Part shown: piece after piece, positions 47,101 through 55,194 of the stretch | How the letters are laid out: every line of letters begins with the position of its first letter | How positions within the stretch are numbered: the first letter of the stretch is position 1 | Assembly: GCF_012396015.1 (NCBI RefSeq) | Contig: NZ_JAAXOQ010000028.1 | Span: forward strand, 1 to 62,533 | DNA length: 62,533 nt | Direction: 5' to 3' | Origin: Tsukamurella spumae | Lineage (GTDB): Bacteria; Actinomycetota; Actinomycetes; Mycobacteriales; Mycobacteriaceae | Translations under genes and position numbers: made by a program | The notes under the pieces: generated by a model | What the model saw: only the letters and a program-made list of their open reading frames with translations | The model's database searches: none | Told to the model about the DNA's origin: nothing

Positions 47101-47129
47101 ACGATAACTCTGGCGCAACCATTGCGCAA
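47101..47129 (-). promoter_or_regulatory. Promoter of the marR-emrB operon with operator over the -35
   Basis: On the minus strand, a -35 element TTGCGC (47129-47124) and a -10 element TATCGT (47106-47101) are separated by exactly 17 bases, and the GTG is 6 bases further on. The inverted repeat GCGCAA-CCA-TTGCGC (47113-47127) covers part of the -35 and the spacer, a fitting site for MarR autorepression. Confidence 0.6.
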
Positions 47130-47175
47130 TCGAGATAGATGTGTCCTGCGTTACATCCCGCGTAGGCTCGGGAGC

Positions 47176-47664
47176 ATGACTGCTCTGGACTCCATCGCCC
47201 TCACCACGCTCGACGGTGCTGCCACCTCCCTCGCCGACTACGCCGGGCGCGCCGTGCTCGTCGTCAACGTCGCCAGCAAGTGCGGCCTGACCCCGCAGTA
47301 CGCGGGCCTGGAGGCCCTCGCGACGAGGTACGCGGATCGGGGCCTGACGGTGCTCGGCGTGCCCTGCAACCAGTTCGCCGGCCAGGAGCCGGGGACCGCC
47401 GAGGAGATCGCGACCTTCTGCTCGACGAGCTACGGCGTGACCTTCCCGCTTCTGGAGAAGACCGAGGTCAACGGCGAGAATCGGAACCCGCTCTATGTCG
47501 AGCTGACCAAGACCGCCGACGCCGAGGGCGAGGCGGGCGATGTCCAGTGGAACTTCGAGAAGTTCCTCGTCGCGCCCGATCACGTCACGGTGCAGCGCTT
47601 CCGCCCCCGCACCGAGCCCGAGTCCGCCGAGGTGGTCGGTGCGATCGAGGCCGCCCTCGCGTGA
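47176..47664 (+). CDS. Glutathione-peroxidase-family thiol peroxidase
   Basis: A 162-aa peroxidase with catalytic Cys36 in VASKCGLTPQ, a second Cys64 in GVPCNQFAGQEP and the WNFEKFLV tryptophan motif. It has Cys, not selenocysteine. Mycobacteriales lack glutathione, so it probably uses thioredoxin. TAGGCT (47163-47168) is 7 bases before the ATG. It is divergent from the MarR gene. Confidence 0.92.
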   Translation: MTALDSIALTTLDGAATSLADYAGRAVLVVNVASKCGLTPQYAGLEALATRYADRGLTVLGVPCNQFAGQEPGTAEEIATFCSTSYGVTFPLLEKTEVNGENRNPLYVELTKTADAEGEAGDVQWNFEKFLVAPDHVTVQRFRPRTEPESAEVVGAIEAALA

Positions 47665-47753
47665 GTGCCGCGTCCGCCGGCGCGGCGGCGAGTTGGGCGC
47701 CACGTAACCTTCCATCCCCGAATCGGTAAGGAACGCGGCGCACACTCATCGGC

Positions 47754-48452
47754 ATGAGCTCGCCGCTGTACGTCTCCGTCTCCGCCCTGTCCGACTCCAC
47801 CCGTGGACACGCGGAACGGTTCGCGGCACAGATGGATGAGCGCGGCGTGCCCGTCTCACTGCTGGTGGCGCCCCGCCTGAAGGGCAAGTACAAGCTGCTC
47901 GACGACCCGTCGACCCAGGCCTTCCTGCGCGAGCGCCGCGCCGGGGGCGATGCGATCGTGCTCAGCGGCTACGACCAGGCCCCCACCAAGCGGCGCCGCG
48001 CGGAGTTCTCGACGCTGGGAGCGCACGAGGCGAAGCTGCGCCTGGCGGCCGCCGACCGGGTGCTCGAGACGGTGGGGCTGCGCACGAGGGTGTTCGCCGC
48101 GCCGCGGTGGAACGCCTCCACCGGCGCGGTGCTGGCCCTGCCCGACGCGGGGTTCCGGCTCAACCTCGGGTACACCGCGATCACCGACCTCGTGACCGGC
48201 GAGGAGGAGAGGGCCCGGGTGCTGGGTATCGGCGACGGTTTCCTCAGCGAGCCCTGGTGGTGCCGTGCGCTGCTCGCGCAGGCCAACCGGATCGCGCGCC
48301 GGGGCGGAGTCCTCCGCCTCGCCGTCGACGCCCGGCGGCTCGACTCCTCGACGGTGAGCCGCACGATGCTCGACGCCGTCGATCTCGCACTGCACCACGG
48401 CGCGGAACCGGCCGTGTACGAGCACCGGGCGCGGGTGCTCGTCGCGGCCTGA
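47754..48452 (+). CDS. DUF2334 (polysaccharide-deacetylase-like) protein
   Basis: A 232-aa protein with the DUF2334 pattern: YVSVSALSDSTRGHAERFAA, VSLLVAPRLKGKY and GDAIVLSGYDQ, then FAAPRWNASTGAVLALPDAG. The fold resembles carbohydrate deacetylases, although the usual HxxxH zinc site is not obvious. The counterpart position is Rv0784. It converges on the metallo-beta-lactamase-fold gene with 11 bases between stops. Confidence 0.77.
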   Translation: MSSPLYVSVSALSDSTRGHAERFAAQMDERGVPVSLLVAPRLKGKYKLLDDPSTQAFLRERRAGGDAIVLSGYDQAPTKRRRAEFSTLGAHEAKLRLAAADRVLETVGLRTRVFAAPRWNASTGAVLALPDAGFRLNLGYTAITDLVTGEEERARVLGIGDGFLSEPWWCRALLAQANRIARRGGVLRLAVDARRLDSSTVSRTMLDAVDLALHHGAEPAVYEHRARVLVAA

Positions 48453-48463
48453 CCGCGGCGGGA

Positions 48464-49108
48464 CTACACCTGCACCGAATCCTCCGCGCCCCAGCGGAGG
48501 AGGTCGGCACCGTCGGGCCGCATGTCCGCGAGCCGGGCGAGGTAGATCCCCGAGCCCTCCGGCGAGAGCAGTGCGTCGTGGATCGGTACCGCGACGGCGG
48601 GGGCGATCGCCCGGAAGAAGTCGATCGTCTCGCTGATCCGGCACCACGGCGCGTTCACCGGCAGGCCGAGCACGCCGACGGGGACGTCGGGCACGAACAG
48701 TGCGTCGCCGGGGTGGTAGAAGCGGCCGATCCGCTCCTCGTCGCCGAGGAGGATCGAGGTGTTGTCGATCGTCGGCATGTCCGGATGGATCACGGCGTGC
48801 ACGCCGCCGACGGCCCGCGCGATGAGGTTGCCGATGCCGTAGTCGTGCCCCGGGAGGGCGGAGATCCAACGGTCGCCGCGGGCGGCGGCCGTGGTGGGGT
48901 CGGCGAAGAGCTGCGCATCGGGATTCGCGTCGACCAGCGCGTCGATGCGGGCCGGATCGATGTGGTCCGGGTGCTGGTGGGTGACGATGATCGCGTCGAG
49001 CCCGGTCAGCCCCTCGAAGCCGTGCGAGAAGGTGCCGGGATCGAAGAGCACCCGCGTGTCGGACATCTCCACGAGGACGCAGGAATGGCGGAAGTGGGTG
49101 AGTCGCAT
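48464..49108 (-). CDS. Metallo-beta-lactamase-fold hydrolase
   Basis: A 214-aa MBL-fold protein with the zinc motif THQHPDH (His44, His46, Asp48, His49) and later PGHDYGIGN and PIHDALLS. It resembles the UlaG/RNase-Z-like small hydrolases more than antibiotic-degrading lactamases. The ATG at 49108 gives the family start MRLTHFRHSCVLVE, and a CATACT hexamer lies 6 bases upstream. It is divergent from purS. The substrate is unknown. Confidence 0.87.
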   Translation of the reverse strand: MRLTHFRHSCVLVEMSDTRVLFDPGTFSHGFEGLTGLDAIIVTHQHPDHIDPARIDALVDANPDAQLFADPTTAAARGDRWISALPGHDYGIGNLIARAVGGVHAVIHPDMPTIDNTSILLGDEERIGRFYHPGDALFVPDVPVGVLGLPVNAPWCRISETIDFFRAIAPAVAVPIHDALLSPEGSGIYLARLADMRPDGADLLRWGAEDSVQV

Positions 49109-49190
49109 GCGCCCAGTATGCGCCGGTAAACTCACCTGTACAGCGCGATCGACACCCGAGAGCGCGAAGGGCGAAAGAGGGAGCCGCGAC

Positions 49191-49430
49191 GTGGCACGGA
49201 TTGTGGTGGACGTGATGCCGAAGGCCGAGATCCTGGACCCGCAGGGCAAGGCGATCGTGGGCGCGCTCGACCGCCTCGGTTTCGCCGGTGTCGCGGATGT
49301 GCGGCAGGGCAAGCGGTTCGAGCTCGAGGTCGACGGGGACATCAGCGACGAACAGCTCGAGAAGATCGCGGCCGACGTGCTGACGAACACCGTCATCGAG
49401 GACTTCACCATCACCCGGGTGAACGCATGA
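49191..49430 (+). CDS. purS: Phosphoribosylformylglycinamidine synthase subunit PurS
   Basis: A 79-aa small subunit of the PurLQS complex, which converts FGAR to FGAM. It shows [20 protein letters not shown] and [19 protein letters not shown]. The GTG start has an AGAGGGAG ribosome site. It overlaps purQ by 4 bases, which keeps subunit levels matched. purL is not in this window. Confidence 0.93.
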   Translation: MARIVVDVMPKAEILDPQGKAIVGALDRLGFAGVADVRQGKRFELEVDGDISDEQLEKIAADVLTNTVIEDFTITRVNA

Positions 49431-50101
49431 CGCGCGTCGGAGTCATCACCTTCCCCGGCACGCTCGACGACGTGGACGCGTCGCGCGCCGTGGAGCGCGC
49501 GGGCGGCGAGGCCGTCTCGCTCTGGCACAAGGACCACGATCTCAAGGGGGTCGACGCGGTCGTCGTCCCCGGCGGTTTCTCCTACGGCGACTACCTGCGC
49601 GCCGGCGCCATCGCCTCCCTCGCTCCCGTGATGACCGAGGTCGTCGCGGCCGCGGGCAAGGGCATGCCGGTGCTCGGCATCTGCAACGGCTTCCAGATCC
49701 TCTGCGAGGCGGGCCTGCTCCCCGGCGCGCTCACCCGCAACGAGGGCCTGCACTTCGTCTGCCGCGACCAGTGGCTGCGGGTCGAGGCCACGAACACCGC
49801 CTGGACCTCCCGCTACGAGGCGGGCGCCGAGATCCTCGTCCCCGTGAAGAACGCCGAGGGCCGTTACCAAGCCTCGGAGGCCGTGCTCGACGAGCTCGAG
49901 GGCGAGGGCCGCGTGGCCTTCCGCTACGTCGGCGGCAACCCGAACGGGTCGCAGCGCGACATCGCGGGTGTGGCCTCGGCCAACGGCCGCGTCGTCGGCC
50001 TGATGCCCCACCCGGAGCACGCCACCGAGGCGCTCACCGGTCCGTCGGACGACGGCCTGGGCATCTTCTACTCCGCGCTGGACGCGGTGCTGTCGGCCTG
50101 A
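49427..50101 (+). CDS. purQ: Phosphoribosylformylglycinamidine synthase subunit PurQ
   Basis: A 224-aa class I glutamine amidotransferase that supplies ammonia to PurL. It shows [19 protein letters not shown], the nucleophile Cys86 in GICNGFQIL and the His195/Glu197 pair in MPHPEHATE. It is coupled to purS (ATGA) and to the aminopeptidase gene (stop and start share one base). Confidence 0.95.
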   Translation: MTRVGVITFPGTLDDVDASRAVERAGGEAVSLWHKDHDLKGVDAVVVPGGFSYGDYLRAGAIASLAPVMTEVVAAAGKGMPVLGICNGFQILCEAGLLPGALTRNEGLHFVCRDQWLRVEATNTAWTSRYEAGAEILVPVKNAEGRYQASEAVLDELEGEGRVAFRYVGGNPNGSQRDIAGVASANGRVVGLMPHPEHATEALTGPSDDGLGIFYSALDAVLSA

Positions 50102-51381
50102 TGGCGGGCTCAGCGGCAGCCGCCACCGCGTCCCCGGAAGGCCTCTGCGCCTTCGTCGACGCCTCACCCTCGCCCTTCCACGTGGTGGAGACCGCCGCGG
50201 CGCGGTTGCGCTCCGCGGGCTACTCCGCGCTCGCCGAGGGCGACCGGTGGCCGGCGGCGGGCCGGCACTACGTGGTCCGGGGCGGGTCGATCGTCGCGTT
50301 CGACTCGTCCGGTTTCGGGGTCGACGGTGCCTTCCGCATCGTCGGCGGCCACACCGACAGCCCGAACCTGCGGGTCAAGCAGCATCCCGACCTCGAATCG
50401 GCCGGCCTGTCGATGGTGGGCCTCGAGCCCTACGGCGGTGCCTGGCTCAACTCGTGGCTCGATCGGGACCTCGGGATCTCCGGTCGACTCGCGTTCGCCG
50501 GGCCCGACGGTGCCGGGACGGCCCTCGTCCGGATCGACGAGCCGGTGCTGCGCGTGCCGCAGCTCGCCATCCACCTGTCGGAGAACCGCAAGGGCGTCGA
50601 GCTGGACCCGCAGCGGCACGTCAACGCGATCCGCGGAGTGGGCGCGAAGGGGCCCTTCGTGGACCTGCTGGCCGATGCTGCCGGGATCGACCCGGAGACG
50701 GTGCTCGGGTGGGAGCTGATGACGCACGATCTGGCGCCGAGCCGGGTCGTGGGCGCCGACGGCGACCTGCTCTCCGCGCCGAGACTGGACAACCAGGGGA
50801 CCTGTTACGCGGGTGTCGAGGCGCTGGTCGCGGCACCGTCGACCAGCGGGGTGACGCCCGTGCTCGCGCTGTTCGACCACGAGGAGGTCGGATCGGGCTC
50901 CGACCGCGGCGCTGCGTCCGACCTGCTGCTCACGGTGCTGGAGCGGATCGCGCTCGCCGCGGGCGGCGACCGCGAGGACTTCCTGCGGGTGATGAGTCGT
51001 TCGGTCTGCGCCTCGGGCGATATGGCGCACGCCACGCACCCGAACTACCCGGACCGGCACGAGCCTGCGCACCGCATCGCCGTGAACGGCGGGCCGGTGC
51101 TCAAGGTGAACCAGAACCTGCGCTACGCCTCGGACGCGACGGGCGAGGCGGTCTTCGCGCTGGCCGCTGAGCAGGCGGGCGTGCCGCTGCAACGGTACGT
51201 GCACCGTGCCGACCTGCCCTGCGGCTCCACGATCGGCCCGATCACCGCCGCTCGCACGGGGCTGACCACCGTCGACGTGGGTGCGCCGCAGCTCGCGATG
51301 CACAGCGCCCGGGAACTGATGGGCGCCGCAGACATCGGTTACTACTCGGCGGCGCTCGCGGCGTTCCTCGCCCCGGCCTGA
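50101..51381 (+). CDS. pepC: M18 family aminopeptidase
   Basis: A 426-aa zinc aminopeptidase of the aspartyl-aminopeptidase type. It has [15 protein letters not shown], the bridging [38 protein letters not shown] and the final [12 protein letters not shown] with metal-binding residues. It overlaps purQ by one base. The M. tuberculosis counterpart by position is pepC (Rv0800). It acts on cytosolic peptides. Confidence 0.92.
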   Translation: MAGSAAAATASPEGLCAFVDASPSPFHVVETAAARLRSAGYSALAEGDRWPAAGRHYVVRGGSIVAFDSSGFGVDGAFRIVGGHTDSPNLRVKQHPDLESAGLSMVGLEPYGGAWLNSWLDRDLGISGRLAFAGPDGAGTALVRIDEPVLRVPQLAIHLSENRKGVELDPQRHVNAIRGVGAKGPFVDLLADAAGIDPETVLGWELMTHDLAPSRVVGADGDLLSAPRLDNQGTCYAGVEALVAAPSTSGVTPVLALFDHEEVGSGSDRGAASDLLLTVLERIALAAGGDREDFLRVMSRSVCASGDMAHATHPNYPDRHEPAHRIAVNGGPVLKVNQNLRYASDATGEAVFALAAEQAGVPLQRYVHRADLPCGSTIGPITAARTGLTTVDVGAPQLAMHSARELMGAADIGYYSAALAAFLAPA

Positions 51382-51458
51382 GGGCTCGCGGCGTCGTCGA
51401 CAGGCGTGCAGGTGCCGACCACCTCCGGGCCGGGCTCGCCGTTCGCTACGGTGGGCCG

Positions 51459-52361
51459 ATGGGTGAGCTACAGCGTCCCGCCGTCGGAGTGATCGGCCTC
51501 GGAGCAATGGGGGCGCCCATGGCCGGGCACCTCGCCCGCGCGCACGGCACCGTCCACATCACCGCCCGGCGGCCCCGTCCGGACCTCGTGGCCGACGGTG
51601 CCGCCTGGCACGACGACGCGGCCGCGGTGGCGGCGGCGGCCGATGTCGTGCTGCTCATGCTGCCCGACCTCCCGGAGATCGAGGAGGTGCTCGCGGGCGA
51701 GCGCGGACTGCTCGCGGGTGAGCGTCCCCTGCTCCTGCTGATCGGCTCGACGTCCTCGGCTCCGGGAGTACGAGCCCTCGCGGACCGTCTGGACCGGGAG
51801 ACCGCCGGTCGGGTCCGGGTCGTCGATGCGCCGGTCTCCGGTGGTGAGGACGGCGCGATCGCCGGGACGCTGTCGATCATGATGGGCGGCACCGAAGACG
51901 ACTGTGCCCGCGCGGCCGAGGTCCTCGCGCCCTGCGGCACCCCGGTCCGGTTGGGCCCGTTGGGCGCCGGCGAGGTCGCGAAGGCGTGCAACCAACTGGT
52001 CGTCGCGGCGACCATCGCCGCGCTGGGGGAGGCGACGGTGCTGGCGGACCGTTCCGGCATCGACCTCGCGGCGATGTGGGATCTGCTCGGCGGCGGCTAC
52101 GCCTCGTCCCGTCTGCTGGCGACCCGCAAGGACAAGCTCGTCACGGGGGACGACGCACCGTCGGGCATGGCGAAGTACCTCGCGAAGGACCTCCGCTCCG
52201 CCACCGAGGTCGCGCACGCGACGGGCACCGAGGCGATGCTGCTGCCCGCGCTGCTCGCCGAGTTCGAGGAGATCGTCGAGACGGGGCTGGGGGACCGGGA
52301 CATGGCGGTCACGCGCAGGTTCATCGCCGAGCGCGGGCGCCCACCGATCACTCCCGAGTGA
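51459..52361 (+). CDS. 3-hydroxyisobutyrate-dehydrogenase-family oxidoreductase
   Basis: A 300-aa beta-hydroxyacid dehydrogenase with the NAD motif GVIGLGAMGAPMAGHLAR (10-27), the substrate-binding DAPVSGGEDGAIAGTLSIM and the catalytic-lysine region GAGEVAKACNQLVVA. The substrate (hydroxyisobutyrate, tartronate semialdehyde or other) is not fixed by sequence. TACGGT (51447-51452) is 6 bases before the ATG. Confidence 0.88.
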   Translation: MGELQRPAVGVIGLGAMGAPMAGHLARAHGTVHITARRPRPDLVADGAAWHDDAAAVAAAADVVLLMLPDLPEIEEVLAGERGLLAGERPLLLLIGSTSSAPGVRALADRLDRETAGRVRVVDAPVSGGEDGAIAGTLSIMMGGTEDDCARAAEVLAPCGTPVRLGPLGAGEVAKACNQLVVAATIAALGEATVLADRSGIDLAAMWDLLGGGYASSRLLATRKDKLVTGDDAPSGMAKYLAKDLRSATEVAHATGTEAMLLPALLAEFEEIVETGLGDRDMAVTRRFIAERGRPPITPE

Positions 52362-52397
52362 ACCGGGACTCACTCGGGTCCGTTAGTGTCCCAGGGC

Positions 52398-53870
52398 ATG
52401 ACCACTTCGCCCGAATCATCCCCGCCCGTGCAGGAGGGTGAGGAGCTCACCCGAGCGCTGAGCAACCGCCACATCCAGCTCATCGCGATCGGCGGCGCGA
52501 TCGGCACCGGCCTGTTCATGGGCTCGGGCAAGACGATCTCCGTCGCCGGACCGTCAGTGATCCTCGTGTACATGGTGATCGGCTTCATGCTGTACTTCGT
52601 CATGCGCGCCATGGGCGAGCTGCTGCTCAGCCGCACCGGCTACCGCAACTTCTCCGACTTCGCGGGTGACCTGCTCGGACCGTGGGCCGCGCACTTCACC
52701 GGGTGGACCTATTGGTTCTGCTGGGTGGTGACCGCCGTCGCCGACGTGGTGGTGATCGCCTCGGTGTACATCACGTTCTGGGCCAAGGACATTCCGCCGT
52801 GGATTCCCGCGGTCGTCGTGATCGTGCTGCTCATCGGCCTCAACCTGCCCACGGTTCGGGCCTTCGGCGAGACCGAGTTCTGGTTCGCCATGATCAAGAT
52901 CGTGGCGATCGTCGCGCTGATCATCGCGGGCGCGGTGCTCATCCTCACCGGGTTCGAGCACGACGGCGCCCGTGCCTCGCTGGCCAACCTGTGGGAGCAC
53001 GGCGGGGTGTTCCCGCAGGGCTTCATGGGCTTCGTCGCCGGATTCCAGATCGCCGTGTTCGCCTTCGTGGGCATCGAACTCGTCGGCACCGCCGCCGCCG
53101 AGACCAAGAACCCCGAGAAGAACCTGCCGCGGGCGATCAACGCGATCCCCATCCGCATCCTGCTGTTCTACGTGGGCTCGCTCATCGTGCTCATGTCCGT
53201 GGTGCCGTGGGACCGGTTCAGCAAGGATGAATCGCCGTTCGTCATGCTCTTCTCGCTCGCCGGCCTCGGCGCCGCCGCGCACCTCGTGAACGCGGTCGTG
53301 CTGACCTCGGCGATGTCGTCGGCGAACTCGGGCATCTACTCCACCTCGCGCATGGTCTACGGACTCGCCACGGAGGGGGACGCGCCGAAGCTGTTCGCCA
53401 CCCTGTCCAGCCGCAAGGTGCCGGCGAACGCGCTGTTCCTCACCGGCGTGATGCTCCTGTCCTCGGTGGTGCTGCTGGCCTTCGGCCTGGACAAGTCCGC
53501 GGGCTTCACCGTGGTCACCACGGTCTCCTCGCTGTGCTTCATGTTCGTCTGGACGATCATCCTCATCAGCTACCTGGTGTATCGCTCGCGGCGTCCGCAG
53601 TTGCACGCGGAGAGCGCGTTCAAGATGCCGCTCGGCACCGTGATGCCGTGGATCGTGTTCGCGTTCTTCGTGTTCCTGCTCTGGGCCTTCACCCGCGAGA
53701 CCGACACCCTGCAGGCGATGCTGGTCACGCCGATCTGGTTCGTCATCGTCGGCGTCGCGTACCTGGCGATCCGGCGGACGCCGGAGCACCGTCGGGCACG
53801 GGAGGCGTTCGCCGAGCGCCGGGCGGAGGAGAAGGCGCGGGCCGCGCAGTGGCGGGCCGCGCAGCGCTGA
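52398..53870 (+). CDS. cycA: Amino-acid permease, CycA type
   Basis: A 490-aa APC/AAT-family permease with 12 helices. The early segment LSNRHIQLIAIGGAIGTGLF, MGSGKTISVAGPS and the HFTGWTYWFCWVVT motif are very close to what I recall of E. coli CycA, which takes up D-serine, D-alanine and glycine. The ATG at 52398 is preferred over a GTG at 52386, because the -10-like TAGTGT overlaps the latter. D-amino-acid uptake would suit a wall-building actinobacterium. Confidence 0.88.
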   Translation: MTTSPESSPPVQEGEELTRALSNRHIQLIAIGGAIGTGLFMGSGKTISVAGPSVILVYMVIGFMLYFVMRAMGELLLSRTGYRNFSDFAGDLLGPWAAHFTGWTYWFCWVVTAVADVVVIASVYITFWAKDIPPWIPAVVVIVLLIGLNLPTVRAFGETEFWFAMIKIVAIVALIIAGAVLILTGFEHDGARASLANLWEHGGVFPQGFMGFVAGFQIAVFAFVGIELVGTAAAETKNPEKNLPRAINAIPIRILLFYVGSLIVLMSVVPWDRFSKDESPFVMLFSLAGLGAAAHLVNAVVLTSAMSSANSGIYSTSRMVYGLATEGDAPKLFATLSSRKVPANALFLTGVMLLSSVVLLAFGLDKSAGFTVVTTVSSLCFMFVWTIILISYLVYRSRRPQLHAESAFKMPLGTVMPWIVFAFFVFLLWAFTRETDTLQAMLVTPIWFVIVGVAYLAIRRTPEHRRAREAFAERRAEEKARAAQWRAAQR

Positions 53871-55088
53871 TCAGTCCTGCTCGGCGAGCATCGGCGCATC
53901 GGGCCCCAGCGGCCGGTGCAGCAGCTTGCCGCGCGTGACGGAGTCCCGCCCGTAGCGGGTGCGGAGCGAGTCGAGCGCGAGGTCGAGCGCGCTGTCGTGC
54001 TCGCCGCCGTCGAAGGGGAGCGCGAGCTGCACCGCGCCGTGGTTCTCGAGGTTCGCGAGCGAGAGCCCGATCAGCGTGCAGCCGCGCTCCCGGACGAGCG
54101 GCATCGCCTCGTCGAGCAGCCCGCGCGCGGCGGCGAGCACGACGGCCGTCTGATCCGTGGGCTCACGCAGCGAGCGGGACCGGGTGACGGAGGCGAAATC
54201 GTCGAACCGCAGGCGCAGTTCGACGGTGCGCGTGACCCGTCCGGCGGCGCGCAGCCGCTCGCCGAGCCGGTCCACGATCGCGAGCGCGGTGGCCTCGATC
54301 TCCGACTCGGATTTCGGCCGCCGCCCCAGGGCGCGCTGCGCGCCGATCGACTTGCGGCGCCGACCGGTGTCGATCCGCCGCGGATCGTGCGCCATCGACA
54401 GCGCGTAGAGGTGCCGGGCGGTGCCCCGGCCGAGGAGCGTGGCCAGGCGGGGCTCGCCCAGTTCCGCGATCTGCCCGACGGTGACGATGCCGATCTCGTG
54501 CAGGCGCGACTCGGTCTTGGGGCCGACGCCCCAGAGCCGCCGCACCGGCAACGGGTGCAGGAACTGCAGTTCCGTGCCGGGCGGGACGTGGAGCAGACCG
54601 TCGGGCTTGCCGACCGCGCTGGCCACCTTGGCGAGGAACTTGCTGCGCGCCACCCCGACCGTGATGGGGAGGCCGACCTCGGCCTTGACCCGCTCGCGGA
54701 GGCGCTGGGCGATCTGGACCGGCGTGCCGTCGATGCGGTGCAGGCCCGCCACGTCGAGGAAGGCCTCGTCGACGGAGAGGCCCTCGACCAGCGGCGTGAT
54801 ATCGCGGAACACCTCGAAGACCCGCTTGCTGGCCTCCATGTACGCGTCGAACCGCGGCGGCATGGTGATGGCGAACGGGGCGAGCGCCAGGGCCTCGCGG
54901 TGCGGCATGGGCGAGCGCACGCCCTTCGCCTTCGCCTCGTAACTGGCCGCCAGCACGACGCCCGAGCCGACCAGCACGGGACGGCCGCGGAGCCAGGGGT
55001 GATCGCGCTGCTCGACGGAGGCGTAGAACGAGTCCAGGTCCGCATGGAGGACGGTGGCCTCCGCGCGTCGCGCCTGGTCGATGGACAT
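53871..55088 (-). CDS. dinB: DNA polymerase IV (DinB)
   Basis: A 405-aa Y-family polymerase for translesion synthesis. Catalytic residues are in HADLDSFYASVE (Asp17) and LSVDEAFLDV (Asp107, Glu108). The helix-hairpin-helix segment LWGVGPKTESRLHEIGI and the C-terminal little finger follow. The ATG at 55088 gives the normal N terminus, with CATACT 7 bases upstream. It is convergent with cycA; stop codons abut. I see no clear beta-clamp peptide at the very end. Confidence 0.93.
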   Translation of the reverse strand: MSIDQARRAEATVLHADLDSFYASVEQRDHPWLRGRPVLVGSGVVLAASYEAKAKGVRSPMPHREALALAPFAITMPPRFDAYMEASKRVFEVFRDITPLVEGLSVDEAFLDVAGLHRIDGTPVQIAQRLRERVKAEVGLPITVGVARSKFLAKVASAVGKPDGLLHVPPGTELQFLHPLPVRRLWGVGPKTESRLHEIGIVTVGQIAELGEPRLATLLGRGTARHLYALSMAHDPRRIDTGRRRKSIGAQRALGRRPKSESEIEATALAIVDRLGERLRAAGRVTRTVELRLRFDDFASVTRSRSLREPTDQTAVVLAAARGLLDEAMPLVRERGCTLIGLSLANLENHGAVQLALPFDGGEHDSALDLALDSLRTRYGRDSVTRGKLLHRPLGPDAPMLAEQD

Positions 55089-55145
55089 GGGAACGAGTAT
55101 GTGTGATGGCACTGACAGGTTCTGGTGGTCTATCTGACTCTGAAG

Positions 55146-55166
55146 TAATCTTACTGACAAGTCAGT
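55146..55166 (+). promoter_or_regulatory. Promoter with TetR-type operator for the two-domain SDR
   Basis: TAATCT (55146-55151) is a good -10 element. The perfect palindrome ACTGACAAGTCAGT (55153-55166; arms of 6, spacer AA) covers the expected transcription start. A further half site ACTGAC lies upstream near 55109. This is a typical repressor position. No TetR gene is adjacent, so the regulator must act from elsewhere. Confidence 0.65.
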
Positions 55167-55194
55167 TCCCGAGCGACTCGTGAAGGAGTCAGCT

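Noticed and set aside
48464-49108. Beta-lactam resistance gene
   Set aside because: It has the general MBL motif, but its size, lack of signal peptide and overall sequence fit UlaG-like housekeeping hydrolases.
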